From Ceriagrion tenellum (Eukaryota > Arthropoda > Insecta > Odonata > Coenagrionidae): a DNA stretch of 64,000 nt. Made by a program: the position numbers and the translations under genes. Below, in pieces: positions 43,431 through 56,606 of this stretch. Numbering within the stretch: position 1 is the first letter of the stretch; every line of letters begins with the position of its first letter. The notes beneath the pieces are model-generated. The model worked only from the letters and a program-made list of their open reading frames with translations. It was not told the DNA's origin and did no database searches. The stretch spans positions 149,117,584 to 149,181,583 of the forward strand of contig OY720634.1 in the NCBI GenBank assembly GCA_963169105.1, in the 5' to 3' direction.

Positions 43431-46400
43431 TATGTTCATCTTCGGATTGAGATCTTTTCATTAATAGATCAATTTCCATTTTCAGCAATAGGAGTAGGAA
43501 TACCTAAAACCCAAATTCAACAGTAAGGAAAAAAATTATGAATAACCACTGAAGATGACATTGAAGTTATTTTATTTAAGAGGGTAGGTATTTATTTTAT
43601 TAGTGAGGAAAATGTCCGGTTCATGCAGAAAATTGGAACAACTGAAGGCATAACAATTTTATCCTTCCTTAGTTGGATTCTTGAAAACATGCATCTCAGT
43701 AGATATCTACGGGAATTTTGGTGAGAGTGACTAGATGTGGAATATAATTTAAATATTTTTTTCTAATGTTCGTAATTTCCCTAAGGAAGTGCGCCGCATT
43801 TTTTTCACATTTGACGGATCATCGACGGGCTAAACCAAGAGAATACTGATGATCACCCTTGCTATATTCTGAGCTAGTTTTCGTTATTTTTTACAATCCC
43901 GAAAACAGCCCCTTAGGCAACTTAACTCGGGAATATTTATAAACATAAAGTTGGTTGGAAAATTAACGGCACCCATGCAGAGCACTACTAAACGAAGAGG
44001 TTCTAATTTTTTGCGTATTTATGAAGTCGTTATCAACACGGGATTTTAAACGTGCAAAAAAGGTTCCTACCATAGTTTAAAGCAGGAAGAAATGTTTCTT
44101 TACAACATATCTCATTTGGCTTTCTGTTTTCATCAAGTCTTTCTTGTGTCATATCATTAAAGAGACATAAATCATGCATTCTTATCTCCTTTGGAATAAA
44201 ATCAGCGGAGCAATTTTTCATGTCGACAAATGAGTGACATATGAGAATATAGTCGACCGGACTCCAAGGCTTCTGAGAATGTGTACGCAAAGTACGCAAA
44301 ATACGGGTCGTTCGCATCTTAGCCAGCAAATAGATTCAATCATCACGGGCGAGATTATGAGCACATAATCGAAGAAAGACGCAACGCTCCAATGTCTTTC
44401 TAGGGAAGCGATGACTAAGAAGAGAATTTTCTATCGGTATGAAAAATAGAAGAGCTATTTTTCTACACGTTACCATCCTTGAATATAACGGCTACGTGAA
44501 TGATTTGCAACTATCATCTTCATATAAAAAATAGCCCCATTCAATGACTTATAGTGATATAACATTGTACTTATAAGAACGATGATTTTTCTTATCATCT
44601 TTTTGCTATTTCACTTTCAATGTAGCGCAAAAAGTACGTTTCTGAAATATATGCAAGGCACGTGAAGAAAAATAGCAAAAAAGCGAAATCCCACCACGCC
44701 ACAGTTCATTCCAACTCTAATTATAACTGCGCATCAATCCTACTGTACACTAATTGACATCACATAATCTGCCGCAGAAAGGTCTTCCGGAGCCAACGCA
44801 CGCGAAATTCGCGCGAAAGGCGCATCTAACGCGTTTTGTTTTATTTTTTCTTTCCGTTGCTTCGACAGCGGTGGCAAATGTTGCGATTCTAAGCGCACTC
44901 CAATCACCCGGGGACATATTTCAATGGTCCAATGCGAGTGATACAAAGGATAGAAAAAAGGGCAATCCCGGACCATGCGAGCAATATGTCAGTCAGTTCC
45001 GTTTGAGTTACGTTCCTCCACAGCAAGTATATATCGTCTTTTATCCTGCCATTTCAGCCACCTTATTTTGCTAACACCAAATTAATCCAGCGCTCCTGCA
45101 TTTGGCGCCCATCTTCTTCTCTCAAGTCACGGCTACAGTCAACTTCATCGCTATCAATTTTCTGCAGTCACTGACTTAGTGAGTCTAATTATGCATTCAC
45201 CAAGTCGCCTACTGTTAATCATGTCGGTTACGAAATTACTTTATGGTCCAATCTTTCCTTAATGGGTAACGGTAATTACTCCGCAAAGAGTCCTTGTAGT
45301 AGTAGCAATTCAGTAAAACGTGCATCTTCAGTCAAGGTCATGTTCCACTAGTGAGACTGGAGCGGTAATCGAGGGTCGTCGAGTACATATTTTATTTACC
45401 TGTGTTTTAAGGAAGTCGAAAAGATGTTCGACGACCACAAGTAATTTAAGTACATTTGTTTTTTTTTGCGGTGGAACTCTTCCGACACGGAGTGATGGAA
45501 ATGATTCAATAACTATAATTTATATTTTTTCATGAATCAGGTTACGACTTCGGTTTTCGGTGCGACATTCGAAATTTATGCGTATATTCTATGGAAATAT
45601 GTTTTTTTTGGTACCGGAGCACACTGGGCTGAAAAGCCGATTTGGCGCGACTAAGTCGATTTTTTGAAATTTTTTCAAATACACGCAAAAATACATCTAT
45701 GCAGTACGAAATTCTCTATTTCATGACAAACAATGAATTATTGAGACTATTGGTATCGTGTACTTTTTCACACAGGCCTTGGAATTGGCTACACCGAAGT
45801 ATCTTTTTTCTCGCTAGCTTTTCACACGCCTGTAAATATCACTGGTTTGCCGTAAGAGGAGCTCATACAGGAAAAATGTTTATTTTATAATTGAAAACTA
45901 TCAAAAATAATCAGTAGTATTAATCCAATTATATTCACATTATATTTTATTATTGTTACAACAAACATAGGAGTACGCAAAAATTCACGAGATCTCTTTC
46001 ATCAAGTGAGCTACAACAATAGCACTGCCGGGCACCAATGCCTCATCCTATAGATCATTAAGACTGATGACTCTCTAACATTTTGCAATTATAAAGTAAA
46101 TGGGGGCATCTGGAGGCAGTGGTGAGAAGATGGAATAGCGGCTGAATCCAAACGAAAAACTGTCGACCATAGCGCTAAAATCCACCGGGTATACTCCCTT
46201 AAAAAATGACCGGAATCGGTCAAAAAATGTCGGCATACCGCAACGAGCATCACGTCGCGCCATTGACAGAATAACACCCTCTTTGTCACCTCGAGCCGCG
46301 TTAAGACACGACGAATAATTTCGTTTTTATGAGTCGCCCGTATACGGTACAGGCAAATAATTTTGCACCCCTGTAGTCGATATGCACTTCGAAATGAACT

Positions 46401-48024
46401 CGAGAATTATTCCAGACATTTTGAAAATTTAATTCCAGACGCATCATCACCTACGAGCGTAGAAAGACTAGCAATTCTTAATCGGAGCCCATGCTGCCGC
46501 CGTGATGCTGCGAAAGGGAGACGGCGAATGCACAGTGGTTCGGGGAAAAATTCAATCCGTGCTCACGCACTGTGCATCAGCGCAGAAGTCAATTGTGTGA
46601 ACCAAGCAGTTCAAAGAGATTCTTCGGGTGTTTGTTTGGTAAAGTCATTTGTATCTCCGTAAGCGTCACGGTCGTCGCCTTCGCTCTCGTGATAAGGACT
46701 AGTTATGCCATTCGCGAAAGCGAGCACGCGATTATGTTTGCTCAGGGGAGTTCAGCGAACAAAGACTTCAGACCGCGACTTCCATGCGCTTCTCACGATG
46801 AGGGACATTCCAACTATGACTGTCGAAATCATTCCCTCATTTTAATCGGTCAAAGATTCATTCTTTCGCATATTTTACACTCCACGGCACTGTTTAAATG
46901 ATCACAGAATTATTTCAAACATGTACACCGTTAAAGGCCTAAAATGCTAGATAACGCCACAAACATTAATTAAAGTCTAATAAAATCGTGGCTGACAAAA
47001 GACCGCGAGAAAATCCACATTTACGCGCGTTAGTAATTTTTTCGTCTTAAAACATCTTCAATGCACCCTTGGGCACCAATAATCCACTCACGGCCCAAAA
47101 TTAAGATTTTCAGAGGCCTATTTAACCTTACATCCTTTTCCTTCATGTTCTTCAGTACCTTTGTTGTATGTGTTCTCATCGTATCATCATTCCTGCAACG
47201 CAATGGATTTGAGTGCGAGTGGTTGTATTATTTTCTCTACACTTGGTGCGTTTCACTGAGGGCGAATTTTGGCATGAAAGATTTTATTGTGCGATATACA
47301 TTTTATTTATGCCCTAAAAGGTTCCTATTAATCAATCACGCAAAAATTTTATGGAGATAAAAAGTGCCCGGGCTGAAGAGGATAAAAGAACCCACGAAAA
47401 AAAACATCACACACCTGACTCACCCGGCAAGTTCAACTGCTAGACCACTTAAATTCATTTTCAGAATAATGGAAAGGTTTACGAGCAACAACTGAACTAT
47501 GAGTTGGTGACAAACATACGCCAATTAATAGAGAGTTCGTTCGTGATGAAGAGATACTTGATAAAACGCTTACATGGAAATTTGACTTTGTTCATCATTG
47601 GTTAAGAAATCCCTAAACATAGCAGCACATTCCACAACGGCATGGCTTTATGAAGCTCTTCTCTTACATTTGCAGGTAAGTACCCTGTCTCCTCCGCCGC
47701 CGTTACATACATCTGGTTTCGCCTATGTCCTAGGGCACTACTTTATTTGAAACTACTAAAAAAGCAGGTGCATATTTTTCCCTCATCTGGAAAAATGTGT
47801 ATTGTTTCATTACATTGATTGTGTCTAAATACGAAGTCAAATCAGTGAAATAGCCTCAATCCAAAGCACTTCGCACTCCGCTCTGCTCCCAGTCTATGGT
47901 ATGGAACCCGACTCTATGTATCTTTCGTGAAATATTTTTTTTTTGCGATTTTCTGCGATTGGAGTACACCAACTAATTTGAATTAATTGACAGGAATAAT
48001 ATGACGCTGAATCCTCTCAACAAG
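43431..48024. other. Gene-poor stretch
   Basis: AT-rich DNA without a recognised gene. Open frames such as 44033-44329, 46363-46662 and 46572-46901 show no family signature. The 46450-46750 part is richer in CG and could hide an exon or promoter, but nothing supports a call. Confidence 0.35.
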
Positions 48025-48029
48025 TTTAA

Positions 48030-48250
48030 CCCTTTCCGGTCCTGTGATCCAAAATGGAATCACGTTGCTTTCCGGCGTCGGGCGTCGATTTTTTCAAATG
48101 ACTTTCATTAATTCATAAATTTATTTTATCTCACATATTTTTACCTAAAATAGAGATTTCATCATCTTCATATGAAATACATGTGCAAAAAACGACGCTC
48201 GAAGCAGGAAAGCGATGTGATTCCATTTGGAATCAAAGGACCGGAAAGGG
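48030..48250. mobile_element. 221-bp MITE with TTTAA flanks
   Basis: The ends CCCTTTCCGGTCCT and AGGACCGGAAAGGG are inverted, and the TIRs extend about 45 bp through GTGATTCCAT...GGAAAGC blocks. TTTAA lies directly outside both ends (48025-48029, 48251-48255). CCC/GGG ends and a TTAA-containing target suggest a piggyBac-class non-autonomous element. Confidence 0.75.
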
Positions 48251-48499
48251 TTTAATATGAGGAATATATTTATAGAGAGAGGTGCCTAACGCTGGAACAG
48301 GGATATCGGTTTTTCTCGGAGAAGGAAGACTGAATGAATTCGAGATGGGAAAGATTTCAATAAAACAACACCGAACTCAAATTAAAGATAAAAACTTCGA
48401 TCATGTGACTTACTAACCACTCAAAGCCAGTTAATGCATGGTGTTTACTGCCATATCGAGGCTTATCGGATGGAATTCGGTATGTTTGTGTTCTCATCT

Positions 48500-49697
48500 T
48501 ATCTCATGACAATGAACTTCTTTGAATTATCTTCAATCTGACTCAACCAAAGCATCACCGTCCATAATTGCATCATTTATGAGACAGAACGAGATACCTG
48601 TCCTCCTAACGACCCCTAATTACTTCAGCACATCCATTGATTACATCCAGATCATCCCATCAAGCCCCTTCTCGAAATCTGCGAAGCAAGTAAAAGCATC
48701 CCGCCCCTGTAGCGTACCACGTTCCCATTCCTCTCCGAAATCCAAACTGGTCGTCACCCACGTATTCGTTAGCCTTGATCTCTAGCCTTCTTCTGATAAT
48801 TCTAAGAACTACTTCGGCCGCCTATGACATTAAGATAATCGTCCCCGAGTCTTCGCACGCTTTAGCCTAGTTCTTCTTCGGTATAGTCATTTCTAATGTC
48901 TTCGAGAAGTCCTCCGACCGCAATCCATCTTCAGAAGCCAACGAAGAAGCGCAAAAAATTTCCCCCTTCCGTTATACCCTATACTCATAAGAAACTGTGC
49001 TGGCTTGTTTTCTAATCCAACTGCTTCATTTCTTATCATTTCCATGCTCTCTCTCTCTCAATTTCTATATCAAAGACACCTGGGACCGATATCATCTCTG
49101 TCGAAGACGTCTTCCCTTCCTATATTTAACGAAATAGGACCTATTTCCTTGCCATAAAGCTTTTCAACATACTCCTTCCATCGGCTCCCGATCTCGTTTG
49201 GTTCTACTAACAGCTTTCTCGTCTCGTCTGTTAACGTTGCAATTCCTCTTTCCGTACTACCGCCCATCAGTTCCTTTACTTCCCTATCTAGTGCATTTGA
49301 ACTTCCCTCTTTCTGTAATATCTGTAACAAGTGCATCTATTCTCTCCAACAAGCCTCCTATGCGCTCTCTGTTTCTCTTATAAGTTTCTTGATAAGCTCC
49401 CGCTATTTTCTCTTGCCTAGCTCAAAGCTCCACGCTAATCCATTTTCTTCTCTCCGGCATCTCCATTAGCATCCCCTTCGTGGTCCACGGTTTTATAATT
49501 TTAGTCGCACTTATTAAGTGTATTGTTGCTTTTGCCGTTCCAACAATTCCTTTCCCCATTCATCTTCCACTGATCTCTCTCCACGATCTGCACCCAGGAT
49601 TATATCAACCAACTCTCGATACGCCTCTGTATTCCACTTCCGAACCCTCCAACCTCCTCTCGTCCTTCTGACTTTATCGAAGCATTTCATGACTAAT
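48500..49697 (-). pseudogene. Outer non-LTR element, linker and RT part
   Basis: On the minus strand, reading down from 49697: HSLLVMKCFDKV, then a linker with KPWTTKGMLMEM, GSRWKEYVEKLYGKE, AVGLENKPAQ near 48980, and FADFEKGLDGMIW near 48650 (for DFEKAFDRVNW, RT motif A region). Multiple frameshifts; the RT 3' half is missing. It is continuous with 50742-51500 on the far side of the nested insertion. Confidence 0.7.
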
Positions 49698-49712
49698 AAG
49701 CTGTGCTCCTAG

Positions 49713-50727
49713 CCAAGATGAGCATAACAGAATCAAAGAGCTCAGTACGGGTTAGTGGTAGCACCTCGGAGTCATTTGAAATAAATTCTGGGGTTAGGCA
49801 GGGAGACGGGCTCTCCCATATCCTATTTGATATTGCAGTAGAAGAAGCGCTGGAAAAAGTAGCAGAGATGGACCTTGGTATCAGAATTGGAGCCAAAATA
49901 AACATTTCAGCGTTCGCAGATGACGTTGCGATTTTCGCGGAAAGTTTATAAGAAGTGACAAGGCTCACCAAAATATTTATGGAAGAAACAGCAAAAAGAG
50001 GATTAAAGATAAATGACTCGAAAACAAAGTATATGCATTTCTCAAGGGCGCCAAAGGAAAGTATTGATTCCCCACGCATGGAAGGACACGAATTTGAAAA
50101 AGTAGACTATTTTAAATACTTAGGAGTCATTCTGTCAAATGACAATAGAGAGGAATTAGAGATAAAAAACAGATATAGAAATCCAGCCAATCGATGAAAC
50201 AGATATAGAAATCCAGCCAATAGATGTTCACATGCATGCCACACACTTCTAGCTTCGAAATCCCTGTCAAATAAAACAAAAATTAGACTGTACAAAACAA
50301 TAATCTGCCCAGTACTGCTCTATGAATCCGAAACGTGGAAATTTAATAAGAGAGAGGAGAGAAAATTGATTGAATTTGAAAACAAGATGCTAAGAAAGAT
50401 CTATGAGCCTACAAATGAACATGGAAGGTGGAGAATAAAGTACAATATGATAATAAGGGACCTTAACAAGAATGCAGACATCATAAGTGAGATCAAATGC
50501 AGAAGAATGAGATAGGCAGGACATCTGCTAAGAAAAGAGAATGCATGTGTGATCGAGGAGGTTATGAGAGGAGACCGCGACAAAGATGGTGGAACCAAGT
50601 AAAGTTACATTTGGAGAGGGTTGGAGCTGTAGAGGAGGATGCAATGGACGGAAAGAGATGGAGGGGATATGTTGGTGCGGCTAAATATCAACTTGGATAT
50701 AAATGGCCTTGAGAGTAAGAGTAAGTA
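49713..50727 (+). mobile_element. Nested, 5'-truncated non-LTR retrotransposon
   Basis: RT motifs on the + strand: SGVRQGDGL, SAFADDVAIFAES, LKINDSKTKYM, YFKYLGVIL, LYESETWKF, LRKIYEPTNE. A stop follows FAES at 49951; GVIL and ETWK lie in the next open stretches, with a short duplicated NRYRNPANR segment near 50170-50220. It ends in an AGTA-type tail. Flanking AAGCTGTGCTCCTAG (49698-49712) and AAGTTGTGCTCTAAG (50728-50742) look like the target duplication. Confidence 0.8.
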
Positions 50728-50741
50728 AGTTGTGCTCTAAG

Positions 50742-51500
50742 TCTGCATCAGTCCCGTGAGAGTTTTTAACAACATTCCTGAACCTGGGTCTAACCTTCAT
50801 ATAATCTATCTGGATCATGCCTCCCTCCAGGCTTCTTCCAAGAGTGCCTACGTCGAGTATGTGACCTGGACCATGTATTTGTCATCAATATGGTATTTTC
50901 CGGCAACACCCGACCGCTTTATCGCCGCGGCCATCACTCCTTCCTAACTCACTATTGGTCACCTCCCACCCCCCTCTTCCTTCATCCACGACCGCATTCC
51001 AGTCCCTCATTACTACCAAATGTCGACTCCCAGCTACCAATTATTTCTTATTTCTGATCGTATATACCATCTACCTCTTCCTATCTATGATAAGATGTAC
51101 ACTTGAACATAATTAAATTCGTCGGTTCTGCCGTTAGCCCAACGACTATTATCATATCACTCACGAGTTCTTCAAAGATTACTCGTCGAGGTTCCTGCCC
51201 ACTACGGTTGCAATTCCGCGATGGCTTTCATTCCCTTCACTCTGTATCGCTATGAACAGCCATCGCTCCAGTAGTACCTGCGATTATTGCGTCTTGCTTC
51301 GCCTGGACCCGGGGTGTCTTCACCCACATTATACATTTCATGCATTACACACACTATTACTTTCCCAACCTTGGCATAGTCCAAACAGACTACGTGCCTA
51401 TTCCGATTCCTGCGTCCCTCTTCTGTACCTTAACCTGATTTCCTCTGCAGCTGCATTTGCCTCAATTCCGAGTAAGGATTTCGAGTGATTACGACAGCAG
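50742..51500 (-). pseudogene. Outer non-LTR element, APE endonuclease part
   Basis: Minus-strand landmarks of an apurinic-like endonuclease: LTAEPTNLIMF, VVMRDWNAVVDEG, RSDGRGDKAVG, ILMTNTWSRS, IQIDYMKVRPRFRNVVKNSH, then DADLEH at the edge of the inserted element. This is the type of domain found in RTE-like elements and CFDP2-like database entries. Frameshifts are frequent. Confidence 0.7.
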
Positions 51501-51509
51501 GGGTCCAGC

Positions 51510-53830
51510 TCACACCGGTACCGGGCATGACACCCGCTCCAGCGGGCCGAGCCCCGTAGAGGTAGGGATTCATTTTCATGAAAGAACTGTACACGAATTC
51601 CAGGTTTTTACATTAGGATAGTATTCCGTGGGCTAACTCAATAGGGTTTTTACGAGAAACCATCTCGTAAGAGGCTCGGCTTCTTGACTTCGCAAATCCA
51701 ATTATTGCATCCAGGAAGTACACCAAGTGGCCCAAGAGATCGAGCGTAGGGAAAGCTTCGGCCTCTCCCAATCGCGAGAAAGGGAACGCAGACACTAGTG
51801 ATCCGCATATGAAGCATGCGTCGATACGAGCGTGAGTCACTCCTCCCCTTTTCCTGCTATCCCTCCCCCCCTCTCGCACCCGCTCGTGCAGCCATTACAG
51901 AGATGCCCGTTAGCGCTTAAAGGACGGAAAAAACTCTCGAGATAGGGAGATGACTGCATGTTAAATGGATGCTGATCGGACCTCGTGACTCGGTGACCCT
52001 TTCCCCTCTTCACACCCTGTAGGTGTCGATCACCAGGCGTTTTGCGTGAAGCTCTAGATTAGATTGGTTGCGGCGAACGGTTTTCCTTGACCGATAGAGA
52101 TAATCGAGGAATCTCGATATGTGGCATTAACACTTTGTATTACAGCACAAAACATCACAAATAATGGTATTACATGGCTTTAACTCGCTTAAGACCTCAG
52201 GGTCACTTATTCCAGGAATTCTGAAAAGTTAAATACAGAATCTTTGAAGTTCTATATATACACTAAGATTAGAAAAATAGGGTTTCCAGGCTAGTTTTCC
52301 TGCGGAGATTCTTATGGAAACTGCTCGGATAATAATAGAGAGTCAATTTGAACGACAAATCATACAGGAGCTTTTAAAGAAAACTGTATATAAGGAGTGA
52401 AATACCTTCCGAAACTGAACAAAAATAAAATGGAGAAATTTTTCCTACTGTTTCTTAAAGCAATTAGGGAATAACTGTCGTAATTGCAGTCAAAACTCAG
52501 TAGTTCCATACAAATGGCGCTGTATTCGGCTCCTATGGCTGGACAAATGTGGTCATTCGTGGAATATAACATGGAACAATATTCGTGGAATAATCTGCAT
52601 ATTTGATATCTTGATTTCGGTTTTCAATAGGAAACCAATTTCATCAGCGAAAGCAGGATTTTTCAAATCAAATAGATATAAGCCTGTTCTTTATTCTTTG
52701 TTTTGACTCGCATACGCCAGAGCCACCTTAAACTATTGGCATAACTTTTTTCCCGGAGATACATTTTTACTCGCTATCGCCCCCATCAATCGGTTTTGGT
52801 TGCGTTATCCATACTTTCCCAACTTATAACATACTTTCCCAATCTTGAGCTTTAGTTTTAGTTAGGAAGTACATTGGAACAGAGCCGCGTGTACTTCCTT
52901 TTTCCGAAGGTCCGCTGATTGAGAGCCGTTAAAATTTCCTTATAGCACTCGAGAGAGAGAGAGAGAGAGAGGGAGGGAGGGACAGAGAGCGCTTCTGCAT
53001 AAGACTGCAAGAAGAATCCAAGCAGCGGAACCGTAGAGACAATAGTTCCAATGAGGAAACCTTGAGGCTACCGCTGAATGCTTGAAAAAAAAGCTCAAAA
53101 AGAAGTATGCAAATAGAGAAACTAGCGTTTTAAGTAGATTTCTGACAGGGAGAATTTGTTAATTGCTATTAAAACCTATTCATGATGCACTTCTGTCGGT
53201 ATCTTTACACTTCAAAAAATGACCCAGCATTTACTGTCACAAATATTTTTTTCTTACGACTGACAGATAAACTAGCCTCCATAACCAACCCGATGGCTAC
53301 AATCTGTGGTGTATTAACCGAATTGAATGAGATACTAGAAAATTCTTTCGAGTGGGCATGCTCTTATTAGTATTTCTCCATAGGAAAGAGTTCTTTAGAT
53401 CAGCGATAGCAAAACTTTTTCAACCTCGGAGGCTTTTCGAGGCCAACGTTTTTCCTGGAATATTTAATACTTAGTTTCATCCATTTTCTGCAAGGAAAAT
53501 TACACGTCTACGGAAGAATGAATAATACACGCTAGATGGAAGCAGCGAATTATTTGCAGTGATTTTTGTCATTTTCATCACTGCCTCGGACGGAGCTCGT
53601 GAGTTTCACTCGCGCAGCATAGTCTTGGAGGCGCTGCCTCAGGCAATAGTGATACTCAGATACATAGGCATTTATAAGTCGAGAAACTACTGCATTTCAT
53701 CGCAGAAATACCAAAGTTGATAGCAAAAAATAATGGCTAACATTTTGACGGCTATGTTTATAAATAGTTACAATGGAACAAACCACGTCTTATTTAAAGT
53801 TGACCTAAAGGTTACTTGGGGAGGTGACTG
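51510..53830. other. No recognised gene
   Basis: Mixed-composition DNA. A small CG-rich palindromic patch near 51530 (CCCGCTCCAGCGGG) and the GA repeat at 52951 are the only features I can point to. Confidence 0.4.
52951..52981. repeat. (GA)n/(GGGA)n microsatellite
   Basis: Ten GA units followed by GGGAGGGAGGG. Confidence 0.9.
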
Positions 53831-53989
53831 GCAACTGAGATCATTAACTCCATTGATGACACGTGATACGCTGGAAACGGAATGGTCATTTGGGGAAAGG
53901 AGGAAAGGCGGAGACCCGGCATCGGTGTCAACAAACTCGTAACGAAATACACCAAGGGGACCAAGGTTGACGTCCAATTGAACGGGCGG

Positions 53990-54130
53990 AGGACTGCCCT
54001 TGAAGTGCTGTTCACACGGAACTCAATTAGGGAGAGGGGTTCCAATGAAAATTATCCCCTAACGCGGGGATTCGAGCCCTCGGGATGGAAAGCCAGTACT
54101 CAAACCAGAACACGAACCATATCTCTGCAA
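53990..54130 (-). repeat. tRNA-like SINE candidate
   Basis: On the minus strand, GAGTACTGGCTTTCCATCCC is followed by GGGCTCGAATCCCC, a good B box/T-arm. The A-box half is less clear. Unique sequence follows upstream to about 53840. Confidence 0.4.
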
Positions 54131-54332
54131 AATTAAATTGGCTTTTGTCAAAGATCAATAAAAAATCGTATTGATAACGGCTTTACGGGCTAGAGCATAT
54201 TTGAAAAATACTGTCGAAGTACATACACAATAATATTTTATACCATATTGATTTGCGGATGGAAGAGAGGAGATTTGAAACAGTTAATAAATGAATAATG
54301 GTTCTAAACTAGAGTGCGATGATATTCAAATT

Positions 54333-56606
54333 GGGCGATTCCACGCCAACTCAACCAGATGGCTATTCACTCGTGGCTCCACCATTTCCGATTTTCACGA
54401 TTTTTGGCACATAAGAAGAATGCAATGAGAAGTGACGATTTTCCAAATATTAGTCTTCTGTAATTATAAATGTTAATGTTATGACACTTCAAATATCACA
54501 AAGTAGCGTAAATCGGCGCGCCGCAGCTCCGAACTATACCTCGAATAAATGAATGAATGGAAAATTTATTGATTAAATGACGATCTAGTGATTATATTTT
54601 AAATATATTGACGTTTTCGTAATTAAAATACATTATTCTGTGTTTTCTACCAATGTTTGGCTTCCTAGGCCTATATTCGGAGCTCCTAGATGACTTCAAT
54701 TTTTAATTTCGATCCATGTTTTGGGCCTAATATCTCCTAAATAAATAATAACGTATGATCAAAATTAATTTTTTCGAACAGCAAGGACACAGGACTGTAC
54801 GAAAAGGCCATAAACTTCAATTTGTGGCACTCATCCACGGCACAATGAAGCAACAAAAACGGAAATATGAAAATGTTGCTACTTTTGGCGCTTAAAAAAA
54901 GCAATATTTGACAACTCATTTTTGATTGAAAAATACATTTTACAATTGCTTAAACCCTTAGCTTTTTGGTTGAAAAATATATTTTCAATAGCTTAAACCC
55001 TTATATTTTAATAACAAAAATAAAATTGGTGGGTTATTTCGTCAAACATATAAAAGATAGGACAAAATAATGTCCTGCTACGCGTGCGCCCGCGTTGGAA
55101 ATGACACGTTGGAGAATTATGCGGGTGACCTGCGCATGCGCCGTGCGACTCATATCCAAGTGAAGCAGTGATACGTAAGTGATTCCTTCTAACCTCCACT
55201 TCTTGCGTATGAAGATTTACCATATATTGTGAACCGAGGTGGGAGGAGAAATGTATCTTCTGCATATCATCTGCTGTTTGAGTACGCCAAGACAAAACGT
55301 CTTCAACCTATACATCTGTTAGTTTATGTTTCGAACCCAATTTTCATGTGCAACCAAAATTATTCTTTCTATTTATCTCACGGCACAAAGAAAGTTTTAG
55401 TAGCTCTCTCACGTCCGGAAGATGCTTGCATGAAACTGCTGGACCAATAGAAAAAAATATTGCTTAAGATCGGAAATGTTTATGATCTCTCCAAAAAACC
55501 AGTGCGGCATAGGGTCTTCTCCTCCTTCCTTTCATCACTTAATCTGTTGTCCTACATTTGGACTGAGGAACGATGTTTACAATCTTAACATGGAGCGCAT
55601 TCTGCCGATGTATCATCCTCACCACCCCAAGTTTGTGATATCTGACATGTTTATCTTGGGCGTGAAATGAGTGTCTGGGTGGAAAATACGCTTGCTCTTC
55701 CGTTTACCAGTGAAAGCTGAAATTCAAACAAAATGTTCCTACCACGCCAATAAATATGGCCGATGTTATACTCTGTGTTCGGGCGAAAGTGTAGCGTCGC
55801 TCCCAGAGAACATGCTAAGTTTGTGAAATCTGGACTTCAAGAGGTAACACTGGAATTTGGTGAACAAGATAATTACGAGGCGATACCCAGGACGTTACTG
55901 TGTCGACTTTGTACGCAAAAAAATCCCCATCCACCTCCTTGTACCTGGAGAGGAAGAGTGCTAAATACCTAATGAGTGATAGCGACTTTGAAAAACCGGA
56001 GGTGAACAATAGTAGCGTGAATGATGCTATACCGACCCTTCTACCTATCTCAACGGAAAGAATAATTGTGGTTGGGCATGGAAATTGTGCTCGAATAATA
56101 AACTAAAAGAGGAGGTTAGTAGGAATTACTTACGTATCACTGCTTCACCTGGATATTAGTCGCACGGCGCATGCACAGGTCACCCGCATAACTCCCCAAC
56201 GTGTCATTTTCAAAGCGGGCGCGCGCATAGCAGGACATAATGTTCATCCTATCTTTTATATGTTTGACGAAATAACCCACCATTTTATTTTTGTTATTGA
56301 AAGAAGGGTTTAAGCAATTGTAGAACATATTTTTCAACCAAAAATGAGTTGTCAAACATCGCCTTTTTTAAGCGCCAAAAGTAGCAACATTTTCATATTT
56401 CCGTTATTGTTGCATCATTGTGCCGTGGATGAGTGCCACAAATTAAAGTTTATAAGTACACATTAACATTCATAATTACAGAAGACAAATATTAGGCAAA
56501 TCGTCACTTCTCATTGTATTCTTCTTATGTGCCAAAAATCGTGAAAATCGGAAACGGTCGAGCCACGAGTGCATAGCCATTTGGTTGAGTTTGCGTGGAA
56601 TCACCC
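54333..56606. mobile_element. 2.27-kb long-TIR DNA element with unequal arms
   Basis: The ends GGGCGATTCCACGC and (minus strand) GGGTGATTCCACGC start long inverted arms, 54333-55205 and 56102-56606. They share blocks such as GGCACATAAGAAGAAT, TTTGTGGCACTCATCCACGG and CGCATGCGCCGTGCGACT. The right arm lacks about 325 bp present at 54480-54805. Substitutions are frequent, so it is older than the 8417-14069 element. No target duplication was identified. Confidence 0.75.
55206..56101. other. Interior of the 54.3-56.6 kb element
   Basis: The 900-bp interior has short + strand frames (55229-55450, 55476-55670, 55763-55972) in different phases, possibly one decayed gene. I see no transposase motif. 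An expressed exon structure is possible but unsupported. Confidence 0.35.

Noticed and set aside
49713..50712. Active reverse-transcriptase gene
   Set aside because: Motifs are recognisable but the frame has internal stops and a duplicated short segment, and the 5' half is missing.
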